Notes: generated from the sequence alone by a model not told the origin. A DNA stretch of 64,000 bases from Polystyrenella longa (GCF_007750395.1 NZ_CP036281.1:4301001-4365000); one strand, 5' to 3'; shown: positions 10,172 to 20,158, counted from the first letter of the stretch. Numbers and translations: made by a program.

Positions 10172-10504
10172 TTAATCACTTTCATCTACCATAAGGATAT
10201 TGTTCCGTTTGACTTGGTTCTTGATCCTTTCGACCTGTTCGTCACTCATATTAAAAAGTTTAATCCAGGCCTCAATTGGTGCCTGACAGAATCTGGCTCC
10301 AGTTCCATCTTTAGGAATGAGGAGCATAATATCTTCAACTTTTTCGACATATTGCAGATTCCTTCCATACTTTGAATCATACCTATCCTTGACATATACC
10401 AAAGGTAATAACTTATCATCACTGCCATCCATTCTGGGGATAGCCGTAATATTCAGATTCTTATCTCTGCCTAAGATAACTACCAATTGTGCATCATCGA
10501 ACAT
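10172..10504 (-). CDS. Small protein, paralogue of the 9738-10088 product
   Basis: 110 residues from MFDDAQLVV. As in its paralogue, an earlier ATG lies too close to the AAAAGGGA ribosome binding site, so the second start is preferred. It carries LLPLVYVKDRYD near residue 40 and a C-terminal helical stretch that aligns with the neighbour. It lies between that paralogue and the lysine-rich protein gene in a leftward operon. Function unknown. Confidence 0.65.
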   Translation of the reverse strand: MFDDAQLVVILGRDKNLNITAIPRMDGSDDKLLPLVYVKDRYDSKYGRNLQYVEKVEDIMLLIPKDGTGARFCQAPIEAWIKLFNMSDEQVERIKNQVKRNNILMVDESD

Positions 10505-10519
10505 TTCAGTCATTCCCTT

Positions 10520-10918
10520 TTAATTTTTCAACCATGCCTGCAAAGCCAGTTTTGCAGCTGCCTCATTTCCATCCAGTAGATTCAACATCCCCTCTACCTT
10601 TTCACCAATCAGTTCTACACACAATTTCTCAACCTGTGCAGAAGATGTATTTTTGGTGGTTGGTTTCTTTTTCATGACCTTTTTAGGACCAGATTTTTTC
10701 CCAGCTGCTTTATCAATCGATTTTTTTGCAGCAGAGACATACACACTTAGTTGCGTATCTGTGAGACCATGTTTTTTCATCAGATGTTCAACATCTTTTT
10801 TGCCCACATTGCTGTCAGGATATCCTGACTCAATCAGTGCTGTCCTGACTGCTGCGGATTTATTGGTTTTGGAATCCTTTTTCCATTTCTTCAATAGTTC
10901 ATCAGATATTTTGGTCAT
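10520..10918 (-). CDS. Lysine-rich small protein, possibly nucleic-acid binding
   Basis: 132 residues. An N-terminal helical domain (about 1-70, with a helix-turn-helix-like stretch around GKKDVEHLMKKHGLTDTQLS) is followed by a Lys/Pro-rich linker (about 70-95) and a helical tail. GGGAGAAA precedes the ATG. It is the first gene of the leftward left-arm operon and is divergent from the structural block starting at 11046, so the 127-base gap 10919-11045 should carry promoters for both directions. DNA binding is inferred from charge and helix content only. Confidence 0.65.
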   Translation of the reverse strand: MTKISDELLKKWKKDSKTNKSAAVRTALIESGYPDSNVGKKDVEHLMKKHGLTDTQLSVYVSAAKKSIDKAAGKKSGPKKVMKKKPTTKNTSSAQVEKLCVELIGEKVEGMLNLLDGNEAAAKLALQAWLKN

Positions 10919-11045
10919 TGCATTTTCTCCCTATCTTTAAGTGAAAAGATTCTGACAAGACACAGCATGAAAAACGTTAAATGAAAAATGAAGCCTGCCA
11001 ACATACATATCTGCATAAGAAATCGATTTTTTATGGAGAACATTT

Positions 11046-11432
11046 ATGGCTTTACTATTTAACAATACCGGGGAGTCACTTGCTTTGGCAATTATGGTCA
11101 ATAAGACAGCAGCTGCAAACCTGACTTACCACCTCTATTCCAATGACAAAACCCCATCTGAGACTGATGTTTTAACAGATTACACAGAGGCATCAGCTGC
11201 TGGATATTCAGCAATCACAACCACTGGAGCCAGTTGGGACACAACAAGTGTTTCTGGCAGTGCCAGTTATGCACAACAGACATTCACATTCACGACTGAT
11301 GAGACAGTCTATGGATATTTCGTCAAGAAAGGCACCACAATGCTATTTTCAGAACGATTCAGCGGGGCACCCTTCAGCATCCCCACATCTGGCGGCACAG
11401 TGGCTGTCACTCCAAAAATTACAGCAGACTGA
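11046..11432 (+). CDS. Putative small virion structural protein
   Basis: 128 residues, rich in Ser, Thr and Ala and predicted to be all beta (for example YSAITTTGASWDTTSVSG). This composition is typical of phage capsid decoration, fibre or tail-tip proteins. GGAG lies 7 bases before the ATG. It is followed by its own terminator (11454-11492) and then the large fibre gene. Assignment to the virion rests on composition and position. Confidence 0.55.
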   Translation: MALLFNNTGESLALAIMVNKTAAANLTYHLYSNDKTPSETDVLTDYTEASAAGYSAITTTGASWDTTSVSGSASYAQQTFTFTTDETVYGYFVKKGTTMLFSERFSGAPFSIPTSGGTVAVTPKITAD

Positions 11433-11453
11433 ATGATTAAACATTATATTCTA

Positions 11454-11492
11454 GAAAACGGTTTTCATCTTGTTGGTGATAGCCGTTTTTTT
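11454..11492 (+). terminator. Intrinsic terminator
   Basis: GAAAACGG (11454-11461) pairs with CCGTTTTT (from 11483), followed by a T run. The start-codon-proximal promoter motif of the next gene begins 12 bases later. Confidence 0.8.
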
Positions 11493-11504
11493 ATGTTTAG
11501 TCAT

Positions 11505-11520
11505 CACTAAATAAGGTATG
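11505..11520 (+). promoter_or_regulatory. TAAATA motif on the fibre gene start codon
   Basis: CACTAAATAAGGTATG, ending with the ATG at 11518. One of about a dozen such sites in the prophage; as a -10 box it would place the transcript start at the ATG. Confidence 0.5.
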
Positions 11521-14500
11521 ACTACCGATTATCTCAGACCGAACTCCAATGTGACATCTGTATTTACCGTATTTGATTATACCAACATAGATGACAATGT
11601 ACTGACTGGTGCAGCTGGTGATGGCTTATCTTGTACCATTGATAGAACAGACGACAACGAACAACAACAGTGGGGACTGACTGCCCCTGTTGAGAGTTTC
11701 ACAGAGGTCACATCCTGTACTGTTCATCTCAGATCCTACAATGATGATGATGGCGACACAGATGTTCTCCATGCTCGATTGTTACTTGGTGGTGTTTGGA
11801 CAGGATATCAAGATATTACAATGGGTGGAGGTTCATATACATGGACATCCTGTGAAATTACAGGGTCATGGTCTGGGTCAGATTTCACTTCTGCTCAAAT
11901 TGAATTAAAAACAGATTCAATTGCCAGCTCTGACAATTTCCAACTTGATGTTTTGTATGTTGAGTTAAACGGGACAGGTTCAGTTTCATATGATGAGACA
12001 GGTTCTGGTGGTTGTCTTTTGGCAGGATCGGCAATCGTCAAACCAGACATCATTGCAGAGACTCATTCCCCATCTGATTCAACCAATGACACCTCATCAG
12101 GGTCAGTGGCATGGACCAATGTTGGGAATATTTATTCTGCTGATGCTGCTGTTGCTAGTGTAGGTCCACTGTCATCCACTTCCAACATTCTGAAAGCCAC
12201 TGATTTTGGTTTTACACTGCCTGATATTCAATATTTGTCAGGTATCGAAATCAACATTACTCGATATGCGAATGATGACAATTGTGGTGGTGCAGGTCAC
12301 AGAGTCACTGACACCTTGGTTTCATTACTTGTTGATGGAACTGTCAGTGGAACAAACAATCAGGACAACTTCACTCCTGCCAATGCTTGTACCAGTTGGG
12401 ATGCAACCTCAATTACCCACACTTATGGTGGTCCTAATGAGATGTGGGGTTTAGATTTAGACTCCACCGACATTACAACTGCAAATTTTGGCTGTGCATT
12501 TCAGGTCAATGGTAACAGGGCAGATGAGACTGCATTTGTAGACCATGTAGAAATGACTGTCTACTACCAAAACTCAGTCCCTGAAATCTTTGACGAAATA
12601 GGGTCAGGGGGATGTGTTCTCTCAGGGGAAATGGTCTCTGACCTGACATGCAATGTGACTGGTGATGGTGGCTGTGTCTTATCAGGTGGAGGATTTGCAA
12701 CCACATGTCCTGACTCAATTGCCTGTGATAATTTCACAGGGACAGGCATCAACCTGACCGCACATTATCTGGATGCATTAAATGGATCTAATGATGAACA
12801 GTGGACCATCGTCAATGGCACATGGACCATTGATGCCAACAGATTGAAAAATGAGGATGAACAATCCCGATTGATTTATGTTGATGTGGGTCAATCCTCT
12901 TATTCAGCCACCATGACTTATGATGTACCTACAGGAACAGCCAACATGTTTCAGGGTTTCATCACCAGATATTCAAACAATACAAACTACATCAGAGCCA
13001 ACTACAATGCATTGTTAGAAGCTTTCCAGATTTGGACCATTCAAAGTGGCTCATTTAATCTTAGAGCCTCAACATCAGTCAGCCTCAGTGGAACAGAGAC
13101 ACTGTTTCTGGATGTGAATGGGAATTCAATCACCCTTAGTGATGGGTCAACTTCACTGACTTATGAAACCTCTTTCAACAATACAGCAACTGGACTGGGA
13201 ATCACAGTGGGTGTGGTCCCTGCCTCTGGAACCTACACACCCACTTATATTGATTCATTCAATGTGTCATCTATTTCGTTCAATGAAACAGGTTCTGGTG
13301 GAATCGTATTCTCAGGTCAATCAGCTCTATCTGCTGGATATGTTTTTGAATCTGATGGAGGCATTGTCTTTGGAGGTAATGCCCCCTCATTCAGAGGATT
13401 TGTTTTTATACCTACAGGTCAAATCACATTCTCAGGTGAGACACCTGTTGAATGGAGAGTTGCCAAAACAGGTTCTGGAAAGATTCAATTTTCTGGCATT
13501 ACACCTGTAACATCATCGCATCATGAGGCAACAGCCAGAGGGGGCATTGAATTTTATGACTGGGCAGGAGTGACGATTGGATTCAGTCATCTACCTACAG
13601 GACAAATCACATTCTCTGCTACTGCCAACCATGCATTTCAAGCGAGATACACAGGGCAGGATGGTATCAGATTTTCTGGCATCACACCTGTGACATTCAC
13701 CACCAGCCAATATGAATATGAGTCAGAAGGTGGAATCACTTTCAGTGGTGAAATTGAAATACATGATTGGTTTTCCTATCCAGATGGTGGCATCATTTTT
13801 GGTGGTAGAGCAGAGCCAGTCTCAACAGCTTACAGTTGGTTTGCAGATGGACAAATCACATTCTCAAATAGTGCCGATGTTCAAAGCAATATAGAGCAAA
13901 CAGCAACAGGCGGCATCACTTTTGGAGGTCAAGCCACAGCCAATGTTGTTTATCTAAATTACATTCCCACTGGTGGAATCACATTTTCAGATAGTGCCAG
14001 TGTGATTGTCAGTTATACCACTGACCCTGTTTCCATTTTCCACAATGGATACAAATTTAAACGATTGCTCAAATACAATTCAGCCTCAAATCAAACCAAC
14101 TTCCCACTATTGTTCACTGAAACATTGGGAACAGGTAAAATAACATCATCCAGTGCCTGTGATGTGATTTTTGAGACCTATGACCATACACAATTGAATC
14201 ATGAGATTGAATATTTTGATTCATCCACAGGTCAACTCTTTGCTCATTTCAAAACAACTCTGGAAAAAGGTGACAACTATTTCTGGATGTATTATGGAAA
14301 AGTCAAAGAAATCTGTGATGAGGAAAATGTTTCAGGCACATGGAGTCAATATGCCAATGTTTACCATCTGAATGAGGATGGTGATGGGACTGCCAGTGAA
14401 TATGTGGATGTCAAAGGAAGTCTAAACGGAACTGCTAGATCTCCCATATTCATTCCAGAGCAAATCACAGGCAAGATTCATAAGGGTCAAGACTTTTCGC

Positions 14501-16023
14501 CCATCTCCACCTACATCAAAACAGCAGATGATGAGATTGCAAATACAAATGATTGGTCTGTTTCCAGTTGGGTCAAGACACCCTCATTCATTGCTGGTAA
14601 ACAGGTCATCTGGTCTAGAAACAAAACAGACCTTGGAAATGATGAGGGGTGGTCAATTGAAATGGGTATCAATGGTTCTGGTTATCCAACAGCATCAGTC
14701 CAGATAGACAATGGTGATGAAACATGGTCAACCATCACAGCCACATCATCATCACAATTGACTGCATCAACTTGGTATCACTTAGCTTTGGTTTGGGACA
14801 GTGGATCCTCTATCAGAATTTATGTGAATGGAGTTGAAAAAGGTTCAACCAGTACAGTCAAAACCAATTTGGCTGATGGGTCTGCTGGTAATTACATTGG
14901 GAGAAGAGACACAGGGTCATATTTCAAAGGCATCATTGATGAGTTGCGAGTTTCCCAGACAGCATTCACAGCCAGTTGGTTGTTGAATGAATACAACTCA
15001 GGCAATCAAAGTCTGATTGTGGGACATGAATCAACCTCATTGAATTTCCATGCCATTGTGCCTCCCTATATCAACCTGTTCTTTGTTGGTACGGGTGGCA
15101 TTACTTTCAGTGGCACTGGTCAATCATTCTTCCCCTATTGGGCAACAGGGCAAATCGATTTTGGTGGAAATGCGTCAAACAGATTCTCAATTGGCAATCA
15201 GACTGGGAATGGTGGCATCACATTCAGTGGTAGTGCAGATAATGCAATGAATGTACCTGCCCAAATAGGATCAGGTGGCATCACTTTCAGTAATAGTGCA
15301 GATGTCACTGTGGCCAGAGAGGTCAACACCTCTGGAGGTCTGACCTTTACTGGCAGTGCAGACAATGCAATGACTGTACCTGCCCAAACAGCAACAGGTC
15401 AAATCAGTTTCAGTGGGACTGCCACTAATAGCTTTGCGACATCCAACCAGAATGGGTCAGGTGGCATTGCTTTCAGTGGGACAACAGATCATGCCTATCA
15501 AAGCAATGCATCAATTACAGGTGGAATCATCCTGTCTGGTGATGTCTCAGTGATTGTTTCCAGAGAGTTTCTGACAGATGGACAAATCACATTCAGCAAT
15601 TCAGCTGATGTGAGATTCATCAAGAACAACAATGGTTCTGGAGGAATTGAATTTGGAGGACAGGCAACAAACAGATTCAGTTCAAATCATGAACCAGATG
15701 GTCAAATCACATTCAGTAATTCTGCTGGTGTAGAAGTTCAGACCACCTATGAACCAAGTGGAGTTTTGATGTTCTCTGGGAATGCTCAATTGCTTTATCA
15801 CGATGCCAGAGGGGGCATCAATTTTGATGGAATTTCTTCAATTACGGTTAACAGATCATACATACCATTGGGTGGAATACGATTTGGCAAAGCTATCACA
15901 GATGTTGATGGTGAGATGACTGGTGAAATCATCTTTCCACCGACCTTAAGTGGAGAAATAGTATTCCCACCGACCTTAAGTGGAGAGATTTATTTAGAGC
16001 AGATTGCAACAGGGGAATTATGA
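11518..16023 (+). CDS. Large repeat-rich fibre/adhesin with DUF2341 and LamG-like domains
   Basis: 1,501 residues. The N-terminal third has two Ig/jelly-roll-like segments. From about residue 590 to 1460 more than 20 copies of a short beta-hairpin repeat of the form GxGGITFSGxA are spaced about 20-25 residues apart. They are interrupted by a DUF2341-like domain (about 840-960, MYYGK motif) and a concanavalin A-like LamG_3 domain (about 1000-1165). The C-terminus has two copies of a PPTLSGEI repeat encoded by a direct DNA repeat around 15936-15988. Such proteins bind carbohydrate or host surfaces, so it is the likely receptor-binding fibre. Unusually it lies upstream of the terminase. Its stop overlaps the next ATG. 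Confidence 0.75.
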   Translation: MTTDYLRPNSNVTSVFTVFDYTNIDDNVLTGAAGDGLSCTIDRTDDNEQQQWGLTAPVESFTEVTSCTVHLRSYNDDDGDTDVLHARLLLGGVWTGYQDITMGGGSYTWTSCEITGSWSGSDFTSAQIELKTDSIASSDNFQLDVLYVELNGTGSVSYDETGSGGCLLAGSAIVKPDIIAETHSPSDSTNDTSSGSVAWTNVGNIYSADAAVASVGPLSSTSNILKATDFGFTLPDIQYLSGIEINITRYANDDNCGGAGHRVTDTLVSLLVDGTVSGTNNQDNFTPANACTSWDATSITHTYGGPNEMWGLDLDSTDITTANFGCAFQVNGNRADETAFVDHVEMTVYYQNSVPEIFDEIGSGGCVLSGEMVSDLTCNVTGDGGCVLSGGGFATTCPDSIACDNFTGTGINLTAHYLDALNGSNDEQWTIVNGTWTIDANRLKNEDEQSRLIYVDVGQSSYSATMTYDVPTGTANMFQGFITRYSNNTNYIRANYNALLEAFQIWTIQSGSFNLRASTSVSLSGTETLFLDVNGNSITLSDGSTSLTYETSFNNTATGLGITVGVVPASGTYTPTYIDSFNVSSISFNETGSGGIVFSGQSALSAGYVFESDGGIVFGGNAPSFRGFVFIPTGQITFSGETPVEWRVAKTGSGKIQFSGITPVTSSHHEATARGGIEFYDWAGVTIGFSHLPTGQITFSATANHAFQARYTGQDGIRFSGITPVTFTTSQYEYESEGGITFSGEIEIHDWFSYPDGGIIFGGRAEPVSTAYSWFADGQITFSNSADVQSNIEQTATGGITFGGQATANVVYLNYIPTGGITFSDSASVIVSYTTDPVSIFHNGYKFKRLLKYNSASNQTNFPLLFTETLGTGKITSSSACDVIFETYDHTQLNHEIEYFDSSTGQLFAHFKTTLEKGDNYFWMYYGKVKEICDEENVSGTWSQYANVYHLNEDGDGTASEYVDVKGSLNGTARSPIFIPEQITGKIHKGQDFSPISTYIKTADDEIANTNDWSVSSWVKTPSFIAGKQVIWSRNKTDLGNDEGWSIEMGINGSGYPTASVQIDNGDETWSTITATSSSQLTASTWYHLALVWDSGSSIRIYVNGVEKGSTSTVKTNLADGSAGNYIGRRDTGSYFKGIIDELRVSQTAFTASWLLNEYNSGNQSLIVGHESTSLNFHAIVPPYINLFFVGTGGITFSGTGQSFFPYWATGQIDFGGNASNRFSIGNQTGNGGITFSGSADNAMNVPAQIGSGGITFSNSADVTVAREVNTSGGLTFTGSADNAMTVPAQTATGQISFSGTATNSFATSNQNGSGGIAFSGTTDHAYQSNASITGGIILSGDVSVIVSREFLTDGQITFSNSADVRFIKNNNGSGGIEFGGQATNRFSSNHEPDGQITFSNSAGVEVQTTYEPSGVLMFSGNAQLLYHDARGGINFDGISSITVNRSYIPLGGIRFGKAITDVDGEMTGEIIFPPTLSGEIVFPPTLSGEIYLEQIATGEL

Positions 16024-16364
16024 AAAAGAAAGATACAGATCCAGCAACATTAGAACAATTAATCAAGATACAGGCAGACACACTTAATGTGATTCTTTCC
16101 ACGATCAGAGAACGACATGAGATGGTGGAGCAATCTGTAGCAGACTTGATTGATGAGGGGAAGTTGGAACAGGTCATGCGAATTGTTGAGAAATCAACAT
16201 CCACTTTGGAGAAATTTCACAAGATGCATCAGCCAGTAGGAAGAGATGAGATTGCCGTTATCACCTACGAACAATCACCAGTCCAATTCCACAAAGCAAA
16301 AAGGATAGAAGAAAAGGAGAATGATGGCAACGAAACAGAGAACAAAGAAACCCAAACAGACTGA
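16020..16364 (+). CDS. Putative small terminase subunit or packaging accessory protein
   Basis: 114 residues, mostly helical and charged with a likely coiled coil at about residues 10-70. The ATG overlaps the stop of the fibre gene and its 3' end overlaps terL by 41 bases. Immediate position before TerL, size and helical content suit a small terminase, but no helix-turn-helix motif is evident, so the assignment is positional. Confidence 0.4.
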   Translation: MKKKDTDPATLEQLIKIQADTLNVILSTIRERHEMVEQSVADLIDEGKLEQVMRIVEKSTSTLEKFHKMHQPVGRDEIAVITYEQSPVQFHKAKRIEEKENDGNETENKETQTD

Positions 16365-17589
16365 ACAGCCAGACTTGGAATGGGGTCAACTTTATAGAAC
16401 TCCAGATGGTCAGCTCCATCAATATTTTCCATTACACAAATACCAAAGACAGGTGATGGAGAGTAAAAAAAGATTTGTAGTCGCATTGGCAGGAACTGGT
16501 GGAGGGAAATCGGCACTGACACCCATCTGGATTTTGCAAGAACTGAGAAAGAATCCAAAATCTGTCATCATTGTTGTCAGTCCAATTTTTCCGATGTTGA
16601 TTGCACTGCAACCTGGCATCGTCAAGATTCTGGAAGAGTCAGAGTTTAAAGGAACTTTCAATAAGTCAGACAGAATTTATGAATGTTCCACTGGTGGTTC
16701 TATCCATTTCAAATCAGCCTCAGATCCCAACACCATTCAGGGTCTGCACTGTGATGTGGCCATCATGGATGAGGCAGGCATGATGAAAAAAGAGGCATAT
16801 GATGTCATTAGACAGAGATGTAATAGGAAGAAAGGCCGAATATTAATCACCTCCACACCTTACCATTTCAACTGGCTTTTTCACGATGTCTATCAGGCAT
16901 GGAAAGCAGGTGATGAAGACATTGACGTGATTCAGTTCAACTCTCTTGAAAATCCAACTTATGACAAAGAGGCTTTTGAAAAGGAAAGAAAGCTGTTGCC
17001 TGAGTGGAAATTCAAAATGATGTATCTGGGAGAGTTTACCAAGCCTGCTGGAGTCATATTTGAAAACTTTGACAAATGCATTGTGGGTCAGATTCCACCG
17101 ATGAAAACGGAAAGACTTGTCTTTGTGGGTGGAATTGACTGGGGATTCAATGATGAGACTGCCTGCATGGGTGGATTTATCCACAAGAACATCTTGTATT
17201 TGTTTAATGAAATCTATGAGAAGAAGAAAACAGTTGATGACATCATGGCTTACAAGAATTTCAATGAGCAGACAATTTGGTTTTGTGATAATCAACGAAA
17301 AGACAGTATTTTGACACTGAAACGAAATGGATATCTGGCCAAGAAAACAAAGAAATACAATGGGTCCGTTTTGGATAATATTGCCAGACTGACAAGATTG
17401 ATTAATAGTGGGCGGATTCAGATATTAGGGGGAAGTTGTCCCAATCTTGAGAATGAAATGGCAAATTATGTTTGGAAAGAGGATGAAAAAGGGATAACAG
17501 ACCAACCCGTTGACAAAAACAATCATGCAATTGATGCACTGTGTTATTTGGTAGAGGGGGCAGAGAGATGTGGTCTTTTAGCTAGATAG
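16324..17589 (+). CDS. terL: Terminase large subunit
   Basis: 421 residues. ATPase: Walker A LAGTGGGKSA near residue 60, Walker B VAIMDEAG near 143, coupling motif ITSTP near 177. Nuclease (RNase H-like): IDWGFND near 275, and a C-terminal acidic motif NNHAIDALCYL near 400. TerL pumps phage DNA into proheads through the portal and cuts it. The second of two adjacent ATGs is preferred because AGGAG lies almost on the first. Length is normal for the family and all catalytic motifs are intact. Confidence 0.95.
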   Translation: MATKQRTKKPKQTEQPDLEWGQLYRTPDGQLHQYFPLHKYQRQVMESKKRFVVALAGTGGGKSALTPIWILQELRKNPKSVIIVVSPIFPMLIALQPGIVKILEESEFKGTFNKSDRIYECSTGGSIHFKSASDPNTIQGLHCDVAIMDEAGMMKKEAYDVIRQRCNRKKGRILITSTPYHFNWLFHDVYQAWKAGDEDIDVIQFNSLENPTYDKEAFEKERKLLPEWKFKMMYLGEFTKPAGVIFENFDKCIVGQIPPMKTERLVFVGGIDWGFNDETACMGGFIHKNILYLFNEIYEKKKTVDDIMAYKNFNEQTIWFCDNQRKDSILTLKRNGYLAKKTKKYNGSVLDNIARLTRLINSGRIQILGGSCPNLENEMANYVWKEDEKGITDQPVDKNNHAIDALCYLVEGAERCGLLAR

Positions 17590-17604
17590 AAATAAAGTCA
17601 GAAC

Positions 17605-17621
17605 CACTACATATAAGTATG
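17605..17621 (+). promoter_or_regulatory. TATAA motif on the start codon of the 17619 gene
   Basis: CACTACATATAAGTATG, ending with the ATG at 17619; there is no Shine-Dalgarno sequence in the gap after terL. Confidence 0.45.
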
Positions 17622-17831
17622 AATGAGAACATTTATGATCAAATAAGCAAGGGTTTAAAAGGAAAAGTCTTTGACCCTCAGAATGGTAAAACAAAAAGAG
17701 GCAGAAAGAAACAAGCCAAAATTGACACCTCTACTGTTTTGTCTGATGCACAATATCTAGAAAAGCTACAAGAGGACTACCTGTGGAATAATCCAGCCTG
17801 TTGGGAATACCTCTCAGGAGGTGAGTTCTAA
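17619..17831 (+). CDS. Small protein between terminase and portal
   Basis: 70 residues, basic in the middle (KTKRGRKKQAK) with a C-terminal helical part. Its stop codon overlaps the ATG of the portal gene, so translation is probably coupled. A packaging or scaffold accessory role is suggested by position only. No family recognised. Confidence 0.6.
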   Translation: MNENIYDQISKGLKGKVFDPQNGKTKRGRKKQAKIDTSTVLSDAQYLEKLQEDYLWNNPACWEYLSGGEF

Positions 17832-20158
17832 TGGCTATATTTTCAGATTATCCAAACAAACCAAATCCATTGGGAAGAAAGTTAAACCCAAATTCTCACA
17901 ATTTAGTCTCTGAGTATGAAGGTACAGCCAGAGTTTGTGCCGATCTCAATGCAACCACGATTGCAGGAACCACACTCAGACTTTATTTGACAGGTTCAAG
18001 AACAGACCTCAAAACAAAATGCCTGAATCCCTTTGATCAGTATTTACTTGTTCAGAAAATGAGACTTCATGCATCTGAACAGATTGAAGAAATTATCAGG
18101 CATCAGGTTCTCACCCTCATTTCCAATCCAAATGAAGATATGGATTGGCAAGAAGTAGCAGAATCAACACAATCATGTTTGGAGATTGTTGGGACTGCTT
18201 ATTGGTGGGTTCCTCTAAACAAATTGGGTGTTCCTCAATCTATCATTCCACTTTTACCTCAGATGTATCGTCCTGTTTATGAAGACAAAAGATTTGTGGG
18301 ACTGGCTGAATATGGTTCCACATCAATCAAATACAGAAGAGAGGAATTGATTGTTTTCAGAATGAACAATCTGAAAGGTGGTATTGAGGGACTGTCTCCA
18401 CTTCATTCAGTCTGGGAACAGGTCAGCATCGATTCCAAAATTGATGCCAGAATGGCAGACATGATCGATAACAATGCCAGACCAGATATTATCATTTCGC
18501 CCAAGTCTGAGGATTCAATTTGGACTGATGATGTTAAAGAAAGATATAAGCTGGAATTTAATCAGGAGTTCTCTGGCTCTGGAAGTGGCAAGAGTTGGTT
18601 TGCAGATGGTGACATTGATATCAACACACTCAATTTCTCACCAGTAGACACAGCCATATTTGAACATAAGAAGATTTCAAAGGAACTCATTTGCAATGCC
18701 TTTAATGTACCACCAGCATTACTTGGAGGGGGGCAATTCAATAGAGCCACATTGGATGCAGCCAAAGAACAACACGCAGTTTCAATGGAATATAGAGCCA
18801 GAAAATTTGCAGGAAGAATGACAAAGTTTCTGTTGCCAATGTTTGATGGTACAGAAAACATGTTCTTTGCTTTCGATGACATCAGTCCTGAAAACCGATT
18901 GGAAAAAGTCAACGAATTAAACACATTGAGAAATGCCCAGATCATCACCGGTAATGAGGCAAGATTTGAAATTGGTCTGGCTCCACACCCAGATGCAGAC
19001 ACATTACATCCAATTGTTCCGGGTTTAGATGTGGGCGGAACACCAACAGAAGAAGAAACAGTCACTGATGAATTGATTCCAGTGGAACAACCTGTAGAGG
19101 AAAAACCACAAGATCAGGCTATGAATGGTGCCCAGATTGGATCCATGGTGGACATCATTGCCAATGTGAGGGAGGGCATCATTCCAGTTGATTCAGCATT
19201 AGGAATTTTACAGGCTGCCTATCCTGCATTATCTGAACAGCAAATTGACTCCATCATCAATCCCTTAAGAGATTTACCGATCATACAGGAAGAAAAACCA
19301 GAATCAGAGCCTGAACCTGAACCAATTTCAGAACCTGAACCTGAACTACAATTAGAAGAAAAGAAAATACCTGACCACATCAGACAGGAAATGAAGGTCA
19401 AAGCCAAGACAAAGAATTTGAAAACTGGTTTAGTCCCGAATGGTGATGAACTCAAAGATATCTGTGTTGATTTTTACAACAGAAAAAGAATTGAAGTCAT
19501 TGGAGACCTGGATAAAGGAGACCTGGATAAAGGAATCACAAAGTCATTGCCGACCAAGTTTGTTCCTTTGGAATCATGGACTGATGACCTTTCAGAAAAA
19601 TGTAGGCCAGTTGTTGAATTCTATTATGAGAGTGAGGCAAAAAGTTTACTGGAAAGAATCGGGGCATCACCTGATGTATTCAGTGTGACCAACCCTGAAA
19701 CAGTAAAAGCAATCGATAAGATTGTTTATGCATTCTGTCAATCTACAGTCGAGTCAACCACTAAGAGTTTGAATGATGCACTGACACAGTTACGTGATGA
19801 ATTGAGTCAAGGTTTAGAAACTGGTGACTCTATTCAACTCATGACTAAAAAGGTCAATGACATTTTTGAAGGATTGACCAAGAATCATGCCCAGATGATA
19901 GCCAGAACAGAATCGGCAAGGGCACATCATATGGGATTCATTCAAGGTTGTAAGGATAGTGGTGTTGTCAGTGGACTGAAATGGTTGGCATCACCTGATG
20001 ATCCTGATGGTCGATGCAAAGAACTTGATGGAAAGGTGGTCAAACTTGATGGTTCATTCATTACAGGTCAAAGCAATAAACCAGAATACTCAAATATTCA
20101 AATGCCCCCACTTCATCCCAGATGCAAATGTCAGCTATTAGCTGTGATTGACGATTAG
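17831..20158 (+). CDS. Portal protein fused to a MuF-like head morphogenesis domain
   Basis: 775 residues. The first ~400 are an HK97-type portal (NATTIAGTTLRLY near residue 40, FNVPPALLGGGQFNRAT near 290), which forms the dodecameric DNA gate of the capsid. A Glu/Pro linker follows (about 490-515). The last ~150 residues match the phage Mu gpF/SPP1 gp7 minor head domain: ARTESARAHHMGFIQG, then a Cys/His motif with LHPRCKCQL at the end. These are usually two genes. A short in-frame duplication (GDLDKGDLDKG) is present near 560. GGAGGTGA precedes the ATG. A terminator follows the stop. Confidence 0.9.
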   Translation: MAIFSDYPNKPNPLGRKLNPNSHNLVSEYEGTARVCADLNATTIAGTTLRLYLTGSRTDLKTKCLNPFDQYLLVQKMRLHASEQIEEIIRHQVLTLISNPNEDMDWQEVAESTQSCLEIVGTAYWWVPLNKLGVPQSIIPLLPQMYRPVYEDKRFVGLAEYGSTSIKYRREELIVFRMNNLKGGIEGLSPLHSVWEQVSIDSKIDARMADMIDNNARPDIIISPKSEDSIWTDDVKERYKLEFNQEFSGSGSGKSWFADGDIDINTLNFSPVDTAIFEHKKISKELICNAFNVPPALLGGGQFNRATLDAAKEQHAVSMEYRARKFAGRMTKFLLPMFDGTENMFFAFDDISPENRLEKVNELNTLRNAQIITGNEARFEIGLAPHPDADTLHPIVPGLDVGGTPTEEETVTDELIPVEQPVEEKPQDQAMNGAQIGSMVDIIANVREGIIPVDSALGILQAAYPALSEQQIDSIINPLRDLPIIQEEKPESEPEPEPISEPEPELQLEEKKIPDHIRQEMKVKAKTKNLKTGLVPNGDELKDICVDFYNRKRIEVIGDLDKGDLDKGITKSLPTKFVPLESWTDDLSEKCRPVVEFYYESEAKSLLERIGASPDVFSVTNPETVKAIDKIVYAFCQSTVESTTKSLNDALTQLRDELSQGLETGDSIQLMTKKVNDIFEGLTKNHAQMIARTESARAHHMGFIQGCKDSGVVSGLKWLASPDDPDGRCKELDGKVVKLDGSFITGQSNKPEYSNIQMPPLHPRCKCQLLAVIDD

